Below are positions 31,362 to 32,331 of a stretch of 32,331 nucleotides of DNA, one piece after another. Both the position numbers and the translations under genes were made by a program. Within the stretch, counting starts at the first letter, position 1. Each line of letters starts with the position of its first letter. The notes below the pieces were generated by a model. The model did not search any database. It was given only the letters and a program-made list of their open reading frames with translations, and was not told the DNA's origin. Source of the stretch: Protostelium mycophagum (Eukaryota > Evosea > Variosea > Protosteliida > Protosteliaceae); NCBI GenBank assembly GCA_002081555.1, contig MZNV01002223.1, positions 1 to 32,331 of the forward strand, written 5' to 3'.

Positions 31362-32147
31362 TCAAAACGGCTTCTCGGAGTGATTGTCAGGATTATTTAA
31401 ATAATAATGAGGGTCAGAAGAAATAATCCCCATGTTTTTTGGCGGGAAAACCTTTGTACATTAGAAGAGGATGAGTTGTAGATACTCACCACGAAGCAAG
31501 GAGACCCCAGCACAAGGTTGATTGGCACCGGACCGTATTGGCGGGAATCTATTGAATCTTCCGAATCTCCTGCTCAATATTACACCGTTGTAGTTGTTCA
31601 AAATAGACATGTACAGTTGAATAATTTACCTTCAAGCCACAGAGTACCATTTGGGATAGACTTGTAATCGTATTCATGCAGTTTGCCCTTTGATGGGACG
31701 ACAAGGAAATCTCCAGGCTGTATGATGAATCAGAGGCATGTGATGGAGAAGAGATCTTACCACCGCCCTCACCCTCTGTATCGTATGTTGTGTTGGTTGT
31801 GTTGGTGACTTGATGCTTCGATGTTTAGGGCTGTGATGAGTTGATGGAGGATACTCACGCAACGATATCACCGATCTTGTATGAATAATCGCTCCAGTAG
31901 TTATGAAGGCTATTCAGAATGACGAAATCACCCGATCTGACATCAGTCTTGGTTTAATGATCAGAAAGATCTTACTTGATCGTTGGGCTCATTGAATCAT
32001 CTTTTGCCTGCAGAGGTGAGTGTCATCATCTTTGGGCTCAGGACTCACCCTTATTCCCCCCACAACATATTTCTGAAAAGCCCAAGCAACAGATAGCGAG
32101 GCCGAAGTGGCCCAAAGTCTTCTTATTGTTGGTTGTGTCATGCTCAT
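31362..32147 (-). CDS. Mitochondrial inner membrane protease subunit 2-like (IMP2/IMMP2L)
   Basis: A signal peptidase of family S26 that trims proteins in the mitochondrial intermembrane space. ATG at 32145-32147 starts MSMTQPTIRRLWATSASLSV, an N-terminal membrane-anchor-like stretch (ending AWAFQKYVVGGIR). Then come AKDDSMSPTIK with the catalytic Ser in SMSPT, SGDFVILNSLHNYWSDYSYK, IGDIVA, TIQRVRAVVQPGDFLVVPSK, GTLWLEGD, DSIDSRQYGPVPINLVLGSP and CFVVFPPKNMG, ending at TGA 31362-31364. The box order, the LEGD..DSRxxGPV motif and the late PP match IMP2. Where the family has the catalytic Lys (KRV in IKRVIALEGD), this model has Gln (IQRV). Six exons of modest size; exon limits near 31740-31860 affect the Lys/Gln question. 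It is convergent with ESCO (117 nt between stops). Confidence 0.82.
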
Positions 32148-32270
32148 CGTGTATCAAAAAGATGAGAAATCAAAAATTTCGAAATCAAAGACGGTTTGGT
32201 TGGAGTTGTAGCAAAACAAATCTTCCAAAATAAAACAAGAAATCAAATGATTGTTGCTTTATTCCTTTTT

Positions 32271-32331
32271 TTATGCAAGCAAAGGCATATAGGGAAGGGA
32301 TAGGTTGTGGAGAGCGCAACCTAAGCGAAAG
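32271..32331 (-). CDS. Possible 3' end of a gene running off the right edge
   Basis: Read leftwards, a frame enters from the window edge and ends GCALHNLSLPYMPLLA at a TAA at 32271-32273. An AATAAA-type signal (rc TTTATT) lies only a few bases further, around 32259-32264. This fits the 3' end of a minus-strand gene, but only about 19 codons are visible and no family can be named. Confidence 0.2.
   Translation of the reverse strand, partial: FRLGCALHNLSLPYMPLLA

Noticed and set aside
1-32331. Search for tRNA, rRNA, CRISPR arrays, transposons and virus-like elements
   Set aside because: No cloverleaf with a recognisable T-arm, no rRNA stretch, no regularly spaced repeats with unique spacers, and no transposase, reverse transcriptase, capsid or integrase motifs were seen by eye.

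Overview
The window is nuclear DNA of a unicellular eukaryote with dense, intron-rich genes. Most introns are 39-60 nt with GT..AG ends. The mixture of families points to an amoebozoan, probably of the protosteliid/variosean kind (a Planoprotostelium-like amoeba is my best guess, not proven). It combines fungal-style Zn2Cys6-PAS regulators and a GRG-1/CCG-1 small protein with plant-style LRR receptors and a tyrosine-kinase-like receptor. I see no tRNA, rRNA, transposon or virus-like element.

Layout from left to right. A mitochondrial ribosomal protein bL33m runs off the left edge (-). Two paralogous Zn2Cys6-PAS transcription factors of the ERT1/RDS2/AcuK type lie tail to tail (+ then -), with 77 nt between their stops. 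An NFX1-type RING/zinc-finger/R3H protein follows on - (5358-9479), with its 3' end tandemly duplicated. Head to head with it is an oligopeptidase B-like serine peptidase on + (10182-13554), which has a minisatellite in one intron. Next come a U-box fragment interrupted by a stop codon and an LRR membrane protein (-). Head to head with the LRR gene is the largest gene of the window (16837-23554, +): a secreted beta-helix-type repeat ectodomain, one transmembrane helix and a kinase domain with tyrosine-kinase hallmarks. A four-helix membrane protein (-), proline dehydrogenase (-), a GRG-1-like stress/starvation protein (+), a SNIP1-like FHA splicing factor (-), an Eco1/ESCO cohesin acetyltransferase (+) and a mitochondrial inner membrane protease subunit 2-like protein (-) complete the window.

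Functional themes: mitochondrion (bL33m, proline dehydrogenase, IMP2-like, possibly the oligopeptidase), carbon-source response (the ERT1-like pair and GRG-1), and cell-surface sensing (the divergent LRR and beta-helix kinase receptors). Gene models were assembled by eye from reading frames, splice signals and family resemblance. Overall extents and families are firmer than individual splice sites.

Beyond genes, three short motifs are far more frequent than chance: the 8-mer GTTGTAGA/TCTACAAC (about 39 sites), TGACGTCA (about 12 sites) and a TTCCCGCCAAAA-type motif that sits mainly in introns. In the receptor kinase gene, introns repeatedly interrupt the ectodomain at the same Gly-Gly position and in the same phase, so exon and protein repeat coincide.
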